NCBI RefSeq assembly: GCF_000716535.1
Contig: NZ_JNWV01000009.1
Coordinates: forward strand, 1 to 64,000
Origin: Streptomyces flaveolus
GTDB taxonomy: Bacteria; Actinomycetota; Actinomycetes; Streptomycetales; Streptomycetaceae
Reading direction: 5' to 3'
DNA: 64,000 bases
Of the stretch, positions 11,000 through 19,499 are shown one piece after another; within the stretch, counting starts at the first letter, position 1; the number at the start of each line of letters is the position of its first letter. A model generated the notes under the pieces. It was not told where the DNA came from, searched no databases, and saw nothing but the letters and a program-made list of their open reading frames with translations. Both the position numbers and the translations under genes were made by a program.

Positions 11000-12547
11000 T
11001 CACCCCCCGCGCCGCACCTCGAAGTGGTCGATCCGCCGCCCGTCCTGGGCCAGTGCCGACACCGCGAGCCGTGGCGCCGCACCCGCCCGCACCTCCACCG
11101 AGAGCAGCGAGAAGCCGGTGTAGCGCACCCGCGACCACTCCACCGTCTCCGGCACCCGGTCCCTGTCCTGCGTCCAGGCGAAGGTCTCCACCGCCCGGTG
11201 CCGGGTGACGTGTCCCTCGTAGCTGTCCTTCAGGCCCGATGGGAAGCCGTACAGGTCCCGGCCGCCGCCGCCCGCCGTGACGTACACGGTGCCGTCCCGG
11301 TCGGGGTCGGTGGAGCCGCCGACGGGCACCGCCCGGCCGGGCTTCCCGTCCCTGACCGGGTCCGTGCGCTCGTACACGTGGTTGTGACCGTTGATCACCA
11401 GGTCCACCCGGTGCTTCCCGAACAGCGGCAGCCACTCCCGCCGGACGCCCCCGTCCGAGGCGTGCCGCGAGGTCGAGTAGGCGCAGTGGTGGAAGAAGAC
11501 GACCACGAAGTCGATGCCGTCGGCCGCGCGCAGCCGGCGCAGCGTCCGGTCCAGCCACGCCGTCTGCCGGCCGCCGCTGTGCCCGAGGTTGGCGGGGATC
11601 TCGTACGAGACGTCGTTGGCGTCCAGCGCGACGAAGCCGGCGTTGCCGTAGGTGAAGGCGTAGGCGCCCGGCGTGCCGTACGGATCGAAGCCGGTCTCCG
11701 GCAGGGAGAAGCGGGCCAGCTGTCCGCCGTAGCCGTCCGGCGAGTACCACGCCTCCATGTCGTGGTTGCCCGTCGTCACCATCCACGGCACGGACCGCGC
11801 GACCGGCTCGTTCTGCCTCAGGAACAGGTCCCAGGAGGCGGGGTCGTAGGTGTCCGCCGTCCGGCCCGTTCCGCTGGTGTCCGCGTAGCAGATGTCACCG
11901 GCGTGCAGATGGAAGGCGGGCTTCTGGCGCAGCATCAGACCGTCGTTGGCGTGCGCCGCCCGGCCCACGCCCTGGTCGCCGAAGGCCGTGAACACGAAGC
12001 GTTCCGGACGCGCGGGTGCCGTGCGGAAGGAGGAGATGGCCGCGCGGCGGGCGGGCGCGGTGGGCTCCCAGCCGTCGTGGCCGACGCCGTAGTAGTACGT
12101 CGTGCCGGGTGCGAGGCCGTCCACGGACGCGTGCACGTAGTACTGCTCCAGCGCGGGCCGTACGCCCTCCACTCCGGGTGTGTGCAGCGGGCGGATCTCG
12201 GCCGGGACCCGGCGCCCGAGGTCGTCGGGGCGCAGGCCGACCCGCACGTACGGCCGCTTCACCGCCGACGGCACCTGCCAGGAGATCCGCATCCGCGTCC
12301 GTGGGTCGGCGCCGAAGGCGAGATGCCGGCCGAACGGGGCCAGCGCCGAGCCGGGCGCCCGCGAGGCGGCCGGACCCGGCATCGCGCCGGACGCGGTGCC
12401 GCAGCCGGTCAGCAGGCCGCCCGCCACCGCGCCCGCCGTCACCAGCGTGCGGCGGCGCACCCTGCGGCTGCGCAGGTACTCGTACTGCTCGGCCATGCCC
12501 AGCCGCTCGGCGAGCGGGCGGGGGATGCCGACGTCGGGAGTGTCCAT
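11000..12547 (-). CDS. Tat-exported metallophosphoesterase (purple acid phosphatase-like)
   Basis: The protein is about 515 residues. An N-terminal twin-arginine segment (RSRRVRRRTLVTAGAVAGG) runs into a lipobox-like LLTGC, suggesting a Tat-exported lipoprotein. A fibronectin-III-like domain follows (residues about 60-180, with TYYYGVGHDG). The calcineurin-like phosphoesterase domain has metal motifs GDQG, HAGDICYAD, TTGNHDMEAW, FFHHCAYS and INGHNHVYERTDP. I take ATG 12547 (MDTPDVGIPRPLAERLG); ATG 12577 is possible. It ends convergent with the small gene. A role in extracellular phosphate release is the family expectation. Confidence 0.88.
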   Translation of the reverse strand: MDTPDVGIPRPLAERLGMAEQYEYLRSRRVRRRTLVTAGAVAGGLLTGCGTASGAMPGPAASRAPGSALAPFGRHLAFGADPRTRMRISWQVPSAVKRPYVRVGLRPDDLGRRVPAEIRPLHTPGVEGVRPALEQYYVHASVDGLAPGTTYYYGVGHDGWEPTAPARRAAISSFRTAPARPERFVFTAFGDQGVGRAAHANDGLMLRQKPAFHLHAGDICYADTSGTGRTADTYDPASWDLFLRQNEPVARSVPWMVTTGNHDMEAWYSPDGYGGQLARFSLPETGFDPYGTPGAYAFTYGNAGFVALDANDVSYEIPANLGHSGGRQTAWLDRTLRRLRAADGIDFVVVFFHHCAYSTSRHASDGGVRREWLPLFGKHRVDLVINGHNHVYERTDPVRDGKPGRAVPVGGSTDPDRDGTVYVTAGGGGRDLYGFPSGLKDSYEGHVTRHRAVETFAWTQDRDRVPETVEWSRVRYTGFSLLSVEVRAGAAPRLAVSALAQDGRRIDHFEVRRGG

Positions 12548-12690
12548 GTCCGGGAACGTTCCACCGGGACCCGACATCCTTGCCGCGCACGGGTGAACGT
12601 CGACCGACGGGCGGACAGCGGCAACCCGTCCGGGTGTCCGTATCGCGGACGCCACGTGTCATCACCTGGGACGAGGAGTAGGGTGCCCGC

Positions 12691-13734
12691 ATGTCTCGCA
12701 GCATCAATCTCGCAGTGATCCCCGGTGACGGCATCGGCCAGGAGGTCGTGGCCGAGGGTCTCAAGGTCCTCTCCGCCGTCCTGCCGCAGGATGTGAAGCT
12801 GGAGACCAAGGAGTACGACTTCGGCGCCAAGCGCTACCACGCCACCGGTGAGACCCTCACCGACGCCGACCTCGACTCCCTCAAGCGGCACGACGCCATT
12901 CTGCTCGGCGCCATCGGCGACCCGTCGGTGCCGTCCGGCGTGCTGGAGCGGGGCTTCCTGCTCAAGCTCCGCTTCGCCTTCGACCACCACGTCAACCTGC
13001 GTCCGTCGAAGCTGCTCCCGGGTGTCGCCACCCCGCTCGCCGGCCAGCCGGAGATCGACTTCGTCGTCGTCCGCGAGGGCACCGAGGGCCCGTACACCGG
13101 CAACGGCGGCACCATCCGCAAGGGCACCGCGCACGAGGTCGCCACCGAGGTGTCCGTCAACACCGCCTTCGGTGTCGAGCGCGTCGTCCGTGACGCCTTC
13201 GCGCGCGCCCAGGCCCGCCCGCGCAAGAAGCTCACGCTGGTCCACAAGAACAACGTGCTGACCTTCGCCGGGCACCTGTGGACGAACATCTTCAACAAGG
13301 TGGCCGAGGAGTACCCCGAGGTCACCACCGACTACATCCACGTCGACGCCGCGACCATCTACCTGGTCACCGACCCCGGCCGGTTCGACGTCATCGTCAC
13401 CGACAACCTCTTCGGCGACATCATCACCGACCTCGCCGCGGCCGTCTCCGGCGGCATCGGCGTGGCCGCCTCCGGCAACATCAACCCCACCCGCGAGTTC
13501 CCGTCCATGTTCGAGCCGGTCCACGGCTCGGCCCCGGACATCGCCGGCCAGGGCAAGGCCGACCCCACCGCCACCGTCCTGTCCGTCGCCCTGCTGCTGC
13601 GCCACCTCGGTTACGACACCGAGGCCGACCGGATCGACGCGGCGGTCACCGCCGACCTCACGGAGCGTGCCGGGAAGCCGGCCCGCTCCACCTCCGAGAT
13701 CGGCGACGCGCTCGCCGTACGCGTAGCCGGCTGA
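12691..13734 (+). CDS. leuB: 3-isopropylmalate dehydrogenase
   Basis: LeuB oxidatively decarboxylates 3-isopropylmalate to 2-ketoisocaproate in leucine synthesis, with NAD+ and Mg2+/Mn2+. The 347-residue protein shows [11 protein letters not shown] at the N-terminus, substrate-site [40 protein letters not shown], and the metal/NAD region [29 protein letters not shown] with [25 protein letters not shown] precedes the ATG by 12 bp. The gene stands alone with its own terminator, while leuC and leuD lie 42 kb away. Confidence 0.97.
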   Translation: MSRSINLAVIPGDGIGQEVVAEGLKVLSAVLPQDVKLETKEYDFGAKRYHATGETLTDADLDSLKRHDAILLGAIGDPSVPSGVLERGFLLKLRFAFDHHVNLRPSKLLPGVATPLAGQPEIDFVVVREGTEGPYTGNGGTIRKGTAHEVATEVSVNTAFGVERVVRDAFARAQARPRKKLTLVHKNNVLTFAGHLWTNIFNKVAEEYPEVTTDYIHVDAATIYLVTDPGRFDVIVTDNLFGDIITDLAAAVSGGIGVAASGNINPTREFPSMFEPVHGSAPDIAGQGKADPTATVLSVALLLRHLGYDTEADRIDAAVTADLTERAGKPARSTSEIGDALAVRVAG

Positions 13735-13750
13735 CCCGCCGCGCTACACC

Positions 13751-13785
13751 GAGCCGCCGGGTCGCAACCGCACCCGGCGGCTTTT
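13751..13785 (+). terminator. Rho-independent terminator after leuB
   Basis: A 12-bp stem pairs 13751-13762 (GAGCCGCCGGGT) with the arm ending in GGCGGCTT, around a loop of about 9 nt, and runs into TTTTC at 13782. It lies 17 bp past the leuB stop. Confidence 0.9.
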
Positions 13786-13971
13786 CCTGTGCCTCGCCGG
13801 GTGTCACCATCAACCCTTGGGCCGCTTCACCCCGATTCCGTCCACTACCGCCGCCCGCGCGATAATCGAACGCGGAGCCGCGATATGAGGGAATGCTCGG
13901 ACGTCCTAGCACGACCGGGAGCACAGGCGTGAGCGCGGCCCGTCACTACAACCGGTGAAGGACAACCACTC

Positions 13972-15060
13972 ATGACGACGCCCACGATCGAGCTCAAGCC
14001 CTCCGCCAGCCCGCTCGCCGCCGCGGAACGCGAGGCGATCCTGGCCAACCCGGGGTTCGGCCGCCACTTCACCGACCACATGGTGACGATCAGGTGGACC
14101 GAGGGCCGCGGCTGGCACGACGCCCAGCTCGTTCCGTACGGGCCGATCTCCCTGGACCCGTCCACGCACGTCCTGCACTACGGCCAGGAGATCTTCGAGG
14201 GCCTGAAGGCCTACCGCCAGCCCGACGGCTCGGTCGCGCTGTTCCGTCCCGAGGCCAACGCCCGCCGCTTCCGCAACTCCGCCCGCCGCATGGCGATGGC
14301 CGAGCTGCCCGAGGAGCTGTTCATCGCCGCGCTGGACGCGCTGCTCACGCAGGACGCCGACTGGGTCCCGCCGCACGGCGGCGAGGCCTCCCTCTACCTG
14401 CGGCCGTTCATGTTCGCCACGGAGGCCGCGCTCGGCGTGCACCCGGCGAACGAGTACCTGTTCATGCTGATCGCCTCCCCGTCCGGCGCGTACTTCGCCG
14501 GCGGCGTGAAGCCGGTCACCATCTGGGTCTCCGAGGACCACGTCCGCGCCGTCCCGGGCGGCACCGGCGACGCCAAGACCGGCGGCAACTACGCCGCGTC
14601 CCTGCTGCCGCAGGCCGAGGCCGCCGCGCACGGCTGCGACCAGGTCGTCTACCTCGACGCGGTCACCCGCACCAAGGTCGAGGAGAGCGGCAGCATGAAC
14701 GTCGCGTTCGTCTACGGCGACCGGATCGTCACCCCGTCGCTCACCGGCTCCATCCTGGAGGGCATCACCCGCGACTCCCTCCTCCAGGTCGCCCGTGACC
14801 TGGGCTACACGGCCGAGGAGGGTGTGGTCACCCTCCAGCAGTGGCGCGAGGACGCGGCGTCCGGTGCGCTGACCGAGGTCTTCGCGTGCGGCACCGCCGC
14901 CGTGGTCACGCCGATCGGTCACGTCAAGACCAAGACCGACCAGTGGTCCCACGGCGACGGCACGCCCGGGCCGGTCACCGGGCGGCTGCGCGAGGCGCTG
15001 CTCGGTATCCAGCGGGGCCTGACCGAGGACAAGCACGGCTGGATGCACCGGGTCGGCTGA
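13972..15060 (+). CDS. ilvE: Branched-chain amino acid aminotransferase
   Basis: IlvE transaminates the 2-keto acids of Leu, Ile and Val with glutamate, using PLP. It is 362 residues, the class IV fold. The PLP lysine is probably K202 in [54 protein letters not shown] and [11 protein letters not shown] are the family's active-site segments. The 5' gap of 186 bp contains a possible 15-codon frame (13885-13932) but no run of branched-chain codons. An unusually long inverted repeat follows the gene. Confidence 0.96.
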   Translation: MTTPTIELKPSASPLAAAEREAILANPGFGRHFTDHMVTIRWTEGRGWHDAQLVPYGPISLDPSTHVLHYGQEIFEGLKAYRQPDGSVALFRPEANARRFRNSARRMAMAELPEELFIAALDALLTQDADWVPPHGGEASLYLRPFMFATEAALGVHPANEYLFMLIASPSGAYFAGGVKPVTIWVSEDHVRAVPGGTGDAKTGGNYAASLLPQAEAAAHGCDQVVYLDAVTRTKVEESGSMNVAFVYGDRIVTPSLTGSILEGITRDSLLQVARDLGYTAEEGVVTLQQWREDAASGALTEVFACGTAAVVTPIGHVKTKTDQWSHGDGTPGPVTGRLREALLGIQRGLTEDKHGWMHRVG

Positions 15061-15072
15061 GAGCGCGGCTCG

Positions 15073-15152
15073 AAGCGCCCCGGAGGGGTGTCGGGCGTCC
15101 GCGGGTCCAGTTCGGCTGGTCACGCGGTTCCCCGCACCCCTCCGGGGCGCTT
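15073..15152. terminator. 18-bp perfect inverted repeat after ilvE; dispersed Streptomyces hairpin
   Basis: Bases 15073-15090 and 15135-15152 are exact reverse complements (AAGCGCCCCGGAGGGGTG) around a 44-nt loop, followed by TTCTTG. The right arm with its upstream GGCTGGTCACGCGGTTCCCC matches the dispersed GC-rich hairpin found in many Streptomyces intergenic regions (known from memory). It can act as terminator for ilvE. Confidence 0.75.
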
Positions 15153-15181
15153 CTTGTTGGCCGCCCTGCCGCGCGTCACCG

Positions 15182-15266
15182 TTAGAGCATTGCTCAAAAT
15201 GAAAGGAGCTACCCATCCGGACAGTGCTTCTCTTTCACGGATTCCCTGTTTAGAGTGATGCTCTAA
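15182..15266. promoter_or_regulatory. Paired TTAGAG-N4-GCTC operators before the urease-like operon
   Basis: TTAGAGCATTGCTC at 15182-15195 and TTAGAGTGATGCTCTAA at 15250-15266 share TTAGAG-N4-GCTC, and the second has perfect 6-bp arms. They flank an AT-richer promoter stretch just upstream of ureAB. The operon's own TetR protein (18827-19432) is the natural candidate to bind them. Confidence 0.65.
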
Positions 15267-15294
15267 CCTGGGGAAGCCAAGGAGGTGCCGGGTC

Positions 15295-16017
15295 GTGAGA
15301 CTGACCCCCACGGAACGTGACCGGCTGCTGCTCTTCGGGGCCGCCGAGCTGGCCCGGGCCCGCCGTGCGCGCGGCCTGCGGCTGAACGTGCCCGAGGCCA
15401 CCGCGCTGATCGCGGACACCGTCTGCGAGGCCGCCCGCGACGGCAAACGACTCGGCGAGGCCGTCGAGGCGGCCCGGTCGGTGCTCGGCCCCGAGGACGT
15501 CCTGCCGGGTGTCGCCGACGTCGTCACCGAGGTGATGGTCGAGGCCGTCTTCGACGACGGCTCCCGGCTCGCGGTCGTCTCCGACCCCATCGGCTGGGGG
15601 TCCCCCCGCGAAGCAGGGGGAGGCCTGGGCGCGGACGCCCCGGGCGCGCTGCTCCCCGGCCCCGGGCACGCGGACCCCGAGCCCGTCGTCCGGCTCCGCG
15701 TCACCAACACCGCGAGCGTGCCGGTCTCCGTCACCTCCCACTTCCACTTCTTCGAGGCCAACCCCCGCCTCGACTTCGACCGCGGGGCGGCCTACGGCAT
15801 GCGACTGGCCGTACCCGCCGGATCCTCCGTCCGCTTCGGACCGGGGGAGAGCGCGGAGGTCGGGCTCGTGCCCATCGGCGGCGAGCGGATCGCGATCGGC
15901 TTCGCCGGACTGGTCGACGGTCCGCTGGACGCGCCCGGAGCGAAGGAGGAAGCCCTCCGCAGGGCCGCCGCCTGCGGCTACCTGGGAGCGGCACCGGAAG
16001 GAGGCGAGGAGCGATGA
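15295..16017 (+). CDS. ureAB: Fused urease gamma-beta subunit homologue
   Basis: This 240-residue protein joins urease gamma (about 1-100: LTPTERDRLLLFGAAELARARRARG, LNVPEATALI, GVADVVTEVMVEAVFDDGSRL) to beta (about 130-230: VVRLRVTNTASVPVSVTSHFHFFEANPRLDFDR, RLAVPAGSSVRFGPGES). Gamma-beta fusions are known in Helicobacter and some actinobacteria. The GTG start follows AAGGAGG at 15279. The linker contains a GC-rich hairpin repeat translated in frame. Its stop overlaps ureC by ATGA. No ureD/E/F/G accessory gene is in the window, and the alpha partner is divergent, so ordinary urease activity should not be assumed. Confidence 0.85.
   Translation: MRLTPTERDRLLLFGAAELARARRARGLRLNVPEATALIADTVCEAARDGKRLGEAVEAARSVLGPEDVLPGVADVVTEVMVEAVFDDGSRLAVVSDPIGWGSPREAGGGLGADAPGALLPGPGHADPEPVVRLRVTNTASVPVSVTSHFHFFEANPRLDFDRGAAYGMRLAVPAGSSVRFGPGESAEVGLVPIGGERIAIGFAGLVDGPLDAPGAKEEALRRAAACGYLGAAPEGGEER
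15595..15623. repeat. In-frame GGGGGT/CCCCC...GGGGGAGG hairpin repeat inside ureAB
   Basis: The 29-bp segment has C-run 15602-15607, loop GCGAAGCA and G-run 15616-15620, encoding about GWGSPREAGGG. It resembles the short form of a dispersed Streptomyces hairpin of the type GGGGGTCCCCCCG...GGGGGAGG (from memory) that occurs in intergenic and occasionally coding sequence. It sits precisely in the gamma-beta linker. Confidence 0.6.
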
Positions 16018-17756
16018 GCCGCTCGAAGGGACGCGAGGTGAGCCGGTCGATCCACGTCGACCCGCACGCCTACGCCGCCACCCACGGCCCCCGCGCCGGC
16101 GACCGCATCCGCCTCGGCGACTCCGGGCTCACCGTGCGCGTCGAGTCCGACTCCCAGAAGTACGGCGACGAGTTCCTGGCCGGCTTCGGCAAGACCGCCC
16201 GCGACGGGCTGCACCTGAAGGCCGCCGCCGTCCGGGACACCTGTGACGTCGTGATCAGCAACGTCGTCGTGATCGACGCGGTGCAGGGGATCAGGAAGGT
16301 GTCCATCGGCATCCGCGAGGGCCGCATCTGCGCCATCGGGCGGGCCGGCAACCCGGACACCCTGGACGGCGTGGACGTCGTCGTCGGCACCGGCACCTCG
16401 ATCGTCTCCGGCGAGGGGCTGATCGCCACCGCCGGCGCTGTCGACACGCATGTGCACCTGCTGTCGCCGCGCATCATGGAGGCGTCCCTCGCCTCGGGCG
16501 TCACCACGATCATCGGGCAGGAGTTCGGCCCGGTGTGGGGCGTCGGCGTCAACTCGCCGTGGGCGCTGCGGCACGCCTTCAACGCCTTCGACGCCTGGCC
16601 GGTCAACATCGGCTTCCTGGGCCGGGGTTCGTCGTCCCACGGCGCGCCGCTCGTCGAAGCCCTCGCCGAGGGCGGGGCGAGCGGCTTCAAGGTGCACGAG
16701 GACATGGGCGCCCACACCCGCGCCCTGGACACCGCCCTGCGCGTCGCCGAGGAGCACGACGTCCAAGTCGCCCTGCACAGCGACGGGTTGAACGAGTGCC
16801 TGTCGGTCGAGGACACCCTGCGGGTGCTGGAGGGCCGCACGATCCACGCCTTCCACATCGAGGGCTGCGGCGGCGGACACGTGCCCAACGTGCTGAAGAT
16901 GGCCGGCGTCCCGAACGTCATCGGCTCCTCCACCAACCCCACCCTGCCCTTCGGCCGGGACGCGGTAGCCGAGCACTACGGCATGATCGTCTCCGTCCAC
17001 GACCTGAAGACCGACCTGCCCGGCGACGCGGCCATGGCCCGTGACCGCATCCGGGCCGGCACGATGGGCGCCGAGGACGTGCTGCACGACCTGGGCGCGA
17101 TCGGCATCACCTCCTCCGACGCCCAGGGCATGGGCCGGGCCGGTGAGACGGTCCGCCGCACCTTCGCCATGGCCGGCAAGATGAAGGCCGAGCTGGGGCC
17201 CCTGCTTCCCCACGACGGGGAGGGCGGCGACCGCGAGGGCGACGACAACGCGCGCGTCCTGCGCTACATGGCCAAGCTGACCATCAACCCGGCCATCGCC
17301 CACGGGCTCGCCCACGAGGTCGGCTCGATCGAGGCCGGCAAGCTCGCCGACATCGTGCTGTGGCGCCCGGAGTACTTCGGGGCCAAGCCGCAGCTCGTCC
17401 TGAAGGCCGGCTTCCCGGCGTACGGCGTGGTCGGCGACCCGAACGCGGCCACCGACACCTGCGAACCCCTCGTCCTGGGCCCGCAGTTCGGGTCGTACGG
17501 CGCCACGGCCGCCGACCTCTCGGTGGCGTTCGTCGCCCGGGCCGCCGCCGACCAGGGCAACGACCGGATGCCGACCCGGCGCAGAAGGGTCGCCGTGCGC
17601 GGCACCCGGGGCATCGGACCCGCCGACCTGCGCCTGAACTCCCGTACCGGAGCGGTGGACGTCGACCGGCACACCGGCCTGGTCACCCTCGACGGCGAGC
17701 CGCTGCGCTCCGAACCGGCCGACTCCGTCTCCCTCAACCGCCTCTACTTCCTCTAA
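16014..17756 (+). CDS. ureC: Divergent urease alpha subunit (dinickel amidohydrolase)
   Basis: This is a 580-residue urease alpha homologue. All dinickel ligands are present: H146/H148 (DTHVH), K226 for carbamylation (GFKVHEDMG), H255 (ALHSDGLNE), H281 (FHIEG) and D369 (TSSDAQGMGR). The mobile-flap catalytic Cys (C319 in Klebsiella, MVCHH) is Val328 here (VSVHDL), although the adjacent His is kept. The loop after the first metal motif is about four residues shorter than in Klebsiella (GQEFGPVWGVGVNSPWAL). Translation is coupled to ureAB. With agmatine deiminase and an MHS transporter downstream, a ureido substrate other than urea is conceivable. GTG 16038 is an alternative start. Confidence 0.85.
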   Translation: MSRSKGREVSRSIHVDPHAYAATHGPRAGDRIRLGDSGLTVRVESDSQKYGDEFLAGFGKTARDGLHLKAAAVRDTCDVVISNVVVIDAVQGIRKVSIGIREGRICAIGRAGNPDTLDGVDVVVGTGTSIVSGEGLIATAGAVDTHVHLLSPRIMEASLASGVTTIIGQEFGPVWGVGVNSPWALRHAFNAFDAWPVNIGFLGRGSSSHGAPLVEALAEGGASGFKVHEDMGAHTRALDTALRVAEEHDVQVALHSDGLNECLSVEDTLRVLEGRTIHAFHIEGCGGGHVPNVLKMAGVPNVIGSSTNPTLPFGRDAVAEHYGMIVSVHDLKTDLPGDAAMARDRIRAGTMGAEDVLHDLGAIGITSSDAQGMGRAGETVRRTFAMAGKMKAELGPLLPHDGEGGDREGDDNARVLRYMAKLTINPAIAHGLAHEVGSIEAGKLADIVLWRPEYFGAKPQLVLKAGFPAYGVVGDPNAATDTCEPLVLGPQFGSYGATAADLSVAFVARAAADQGNDRMPTRRRRVAVRGTRGIGPADLRLNSRTGAVDVDRHTGLVTLDGEPLRSEPADSVSLNRLYFL

Positions 17757-17767
17757 GGACCCGCGCC

Positions 17768-18808
17768 ATGAGCACCCCCGCCGCCGACGGCTTCCACATG
17801 CCCGCCGAGTGGGCACCCCACGAGCGCACCTGGATGGCCTGGCCCAGCCCCAACCCCACCTTCGAGGACCCGGACGACCTGGCCGCCGCCCGGACCGCCT
17901 GGGCGGCGGTGGCCCGCGCCGTCCGCCGCTTCGAGCCGGTGACGGTCGTGTGCGGCCCCGGCCAGTCGGCGGACGCCCGGGCGCTGCTCGGCCCGGACGT
18001 CGACACCGTCGAGCGGGACCTGGACGACGCCTGGATGCGGGACATCGGCCCCACCTTCCTCACCGACGGCCGGGGCCGACTGGCCGCCGTGGACTGGACG
18101 TTCAACGGCTGGGGCGCCCAGGACTGGGCCCGCTGGGAGCACGACTCCAAGATCGGCGCGTACGTGTCCGACCTCGCGGGCGCCAGGACGTACGCCTCCG
18201 AGCTGGTCAACGAGGGCGGCGCGATCCACGTCGACGGCGAGGGGACCGTGCTGCTCACCGAGACCGTGCAGCTCGGGCCCGAGCGCAACCCGCACCGGAC
18301 CAAGGAGGAGGTCGAGGCGGAGATCCACGCCCACCTCGGCACCAGCAAGGCGATATGGCTGCCGCGCGGCCTGACCGGCGACTACCCTCCCCACGGCTTC
18401 GGGACCCTCGGCCACGTCGACATCGTCGCCGCGTTCGCCCGGCCGGGTGTCGTGGTCGCCCACCACCAGCCGGACCCGGCGCACCCCGACCACGAGGTCA
18501 CCAAGGAGGTCATCGGCCTGCTGAAGTCGGCGACCGACGCCCGGGGCCGCCGCCTGGAGGTCGTGGAGGTGCCCGCGCCGACCGCACTGGAGGCCGACGG
18601 CCACTGGGCCGACTACTCCTACATCAACCACTACCTCTGCAACGGCGGCGTGGTGCTGTGCGGCTTCGACGACCCGCGCGACGAGATCGCCGCCGGGATC
18701 TTCCGGCGCCTGTTCCCGGAGCGGACGGTGACGCTGGTGGACGCGCGTACGATCTTCGCGGGCGGGGGCGGAATCCACTGCATCACGCAACAGCAGCCGA
18801 AGGTCTGA
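17768..18808 (+). CDS. aguA: Agmatine deiminase (peptidyl-arginine deiminase fold)
   Basis: The enzyme converts agmatine to N-carbamoylputrescine plus ammonia. It is 346 residues. The family signatures are RTWMAWP, the substrate-site DDAWMRDIGPTFL, NEGGAIHVDGEGT, FGTLGHVDIVAAF and the catalytic Cys C338 in GGGGIHCITQQQP. It begins 11 bp after ureC in the same operon. The usual next enzyme, N-carbamoylputrescine amidase (AguB), is not in the window, which makes the neighbouring urease-like pair interesting. A related enzyme acting on another guanidino compound cannot be excluded. Confidence 0.92.
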   Translation: MSTPAADGFHMPAEWAPHERTWMAWPSPNPTFEDPDDLAAARTAWAAVARAVRRFEPVTVVCGPGQSADARALLGPDVDTVERDLDDAWMRDIGPTFLTDGRGRLAAVDWTFNGWGAQDWARWEHDSKIGAYVSDLAGARTYASELVNEGGAIHVDGEGTVLLTETVQLGPERNPHRTKEEVEAEIHAHLGTSKAIWLPRGLTGDYPPHGFGTLGHVDIVAAFARPGVVVAHHQPDPAHPDHEVTKEVIGLLKSATDARGRRLEVVEVPAPTALEADGHWADYSYINHYLCNGGVVLCGFDDPRDEIAAGIFRRLFPERTVTLVDARTIFAGGGGIHCITQQQPKV

Positions 18809-18826
18809 CACACACGGGAGCAGCAG

Positions 18827-19432
18827 ATGACCGGTGCGGGCCGGGCGCGCAGGAACGCGCCGCCGCGCGAGGAGGTCCTCGCCGCCGCCATGGACATGAT
18901 CGCCGAGCGCGGTCTGGAGAAGCTCACCATGGCGGCGCTGGGCCGCGAGGTCGGCATGAGCAGCGGCCACCTGCTGTACTACTTCCGCTCCAAGGACGAG
19001 CTGCTGCTCCAGGCTCTGGAGTGGAGCGAGGGCCGGCTGGGCGCGGAACGGGGCCGCCTGCTGGCCGGTCCGGGCACCGCGCGGGAACGTCTGTCCGCAT
19101 ACGTCGACCTGTACGTGCCCGACGGCCACCGCGACCCGCACTGGACGCTGTGGCTGGAGGTGTGGAACCGGTCGCAGAACGCCGACGACGACGCGCGCGC
19201 CCGGCAGGCGGCGATCGAGGGCGCGTGGCACAGGGACCTGGTCGCCCTGGTCGCCGAGGGGATCTCCAGGGGGGAGTTCCGTCCGGTGGACGCGGACCGC
19301 TTCGCGACGAGGCTGCGTGCGCTGTTGGACGGGTTCTCGATCCACGTCGCCATCGGACTGCGCGGCACCGATCGTGACCAAGTGCTGGCGCACGTGCGGG
19401 AGTTCGTCGAGGAAGCGCTGCCGGTCGCCTAG
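18827..19432 (+). CDS. TetR-family regulator of the urease-like/agmatine operon
   Basis: This is a 201-residue protein with a TetR DNA-binding domain at the N-terminus: REEVLAAAMDMIAERGLEKLTMAALGREVGMSSGHLLYYFRSKDELL (about 10-57). The C-terminal part is BetI-like (PHWTLWLEVWNRSQ, FRPVDADRFATRLRALLDGFSIH). It lies 18 bp after agmatine deiminase and before the transporter. It probably autoregulates the operon through the TTAGAG sites at 15182-15266. The ligand may be a polyamine-related compound, by context only. Confidence 0.88.
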   Translation: MTGAGRARRNAPPREEVLAAAMDMIAERGLEKLTMAALGREVGMSSGHLLYYFRSKDELLLQALEWSEGRLGAERGRLLAGPGTARERLSAYVDLYVPDGHRDPHWTLWLEVWNRSQNADDDARARQAAIEGAWHRDLVALVAEGISRGEFRPVDADRFATRLRALLDGFSIHVAIGLRGTDRDQVLAHVREFVEEALPVA

Positions 19433-19499
19433 CCGCGGCGCCGTCGTGGCCGGTCGCGCGGAGGAATCCTTCAGTCCGCCACCGGGCAGGTAACGGCCC

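Noticed and set aside
10721..12718. 665-residue plus-strand frame opposite the metallophosphoesterase
   Set aside because: It is antisense to a gene with clear catalytic motifs and has no recognizable domain; a typical high-GC shadow frame.
13885..13932. 15-codon frame before ilvE as a leader peptide
   Set aside because: It has only single Val and Leu codons and no terminator-antiterminator structure, so attenuation is not supported.
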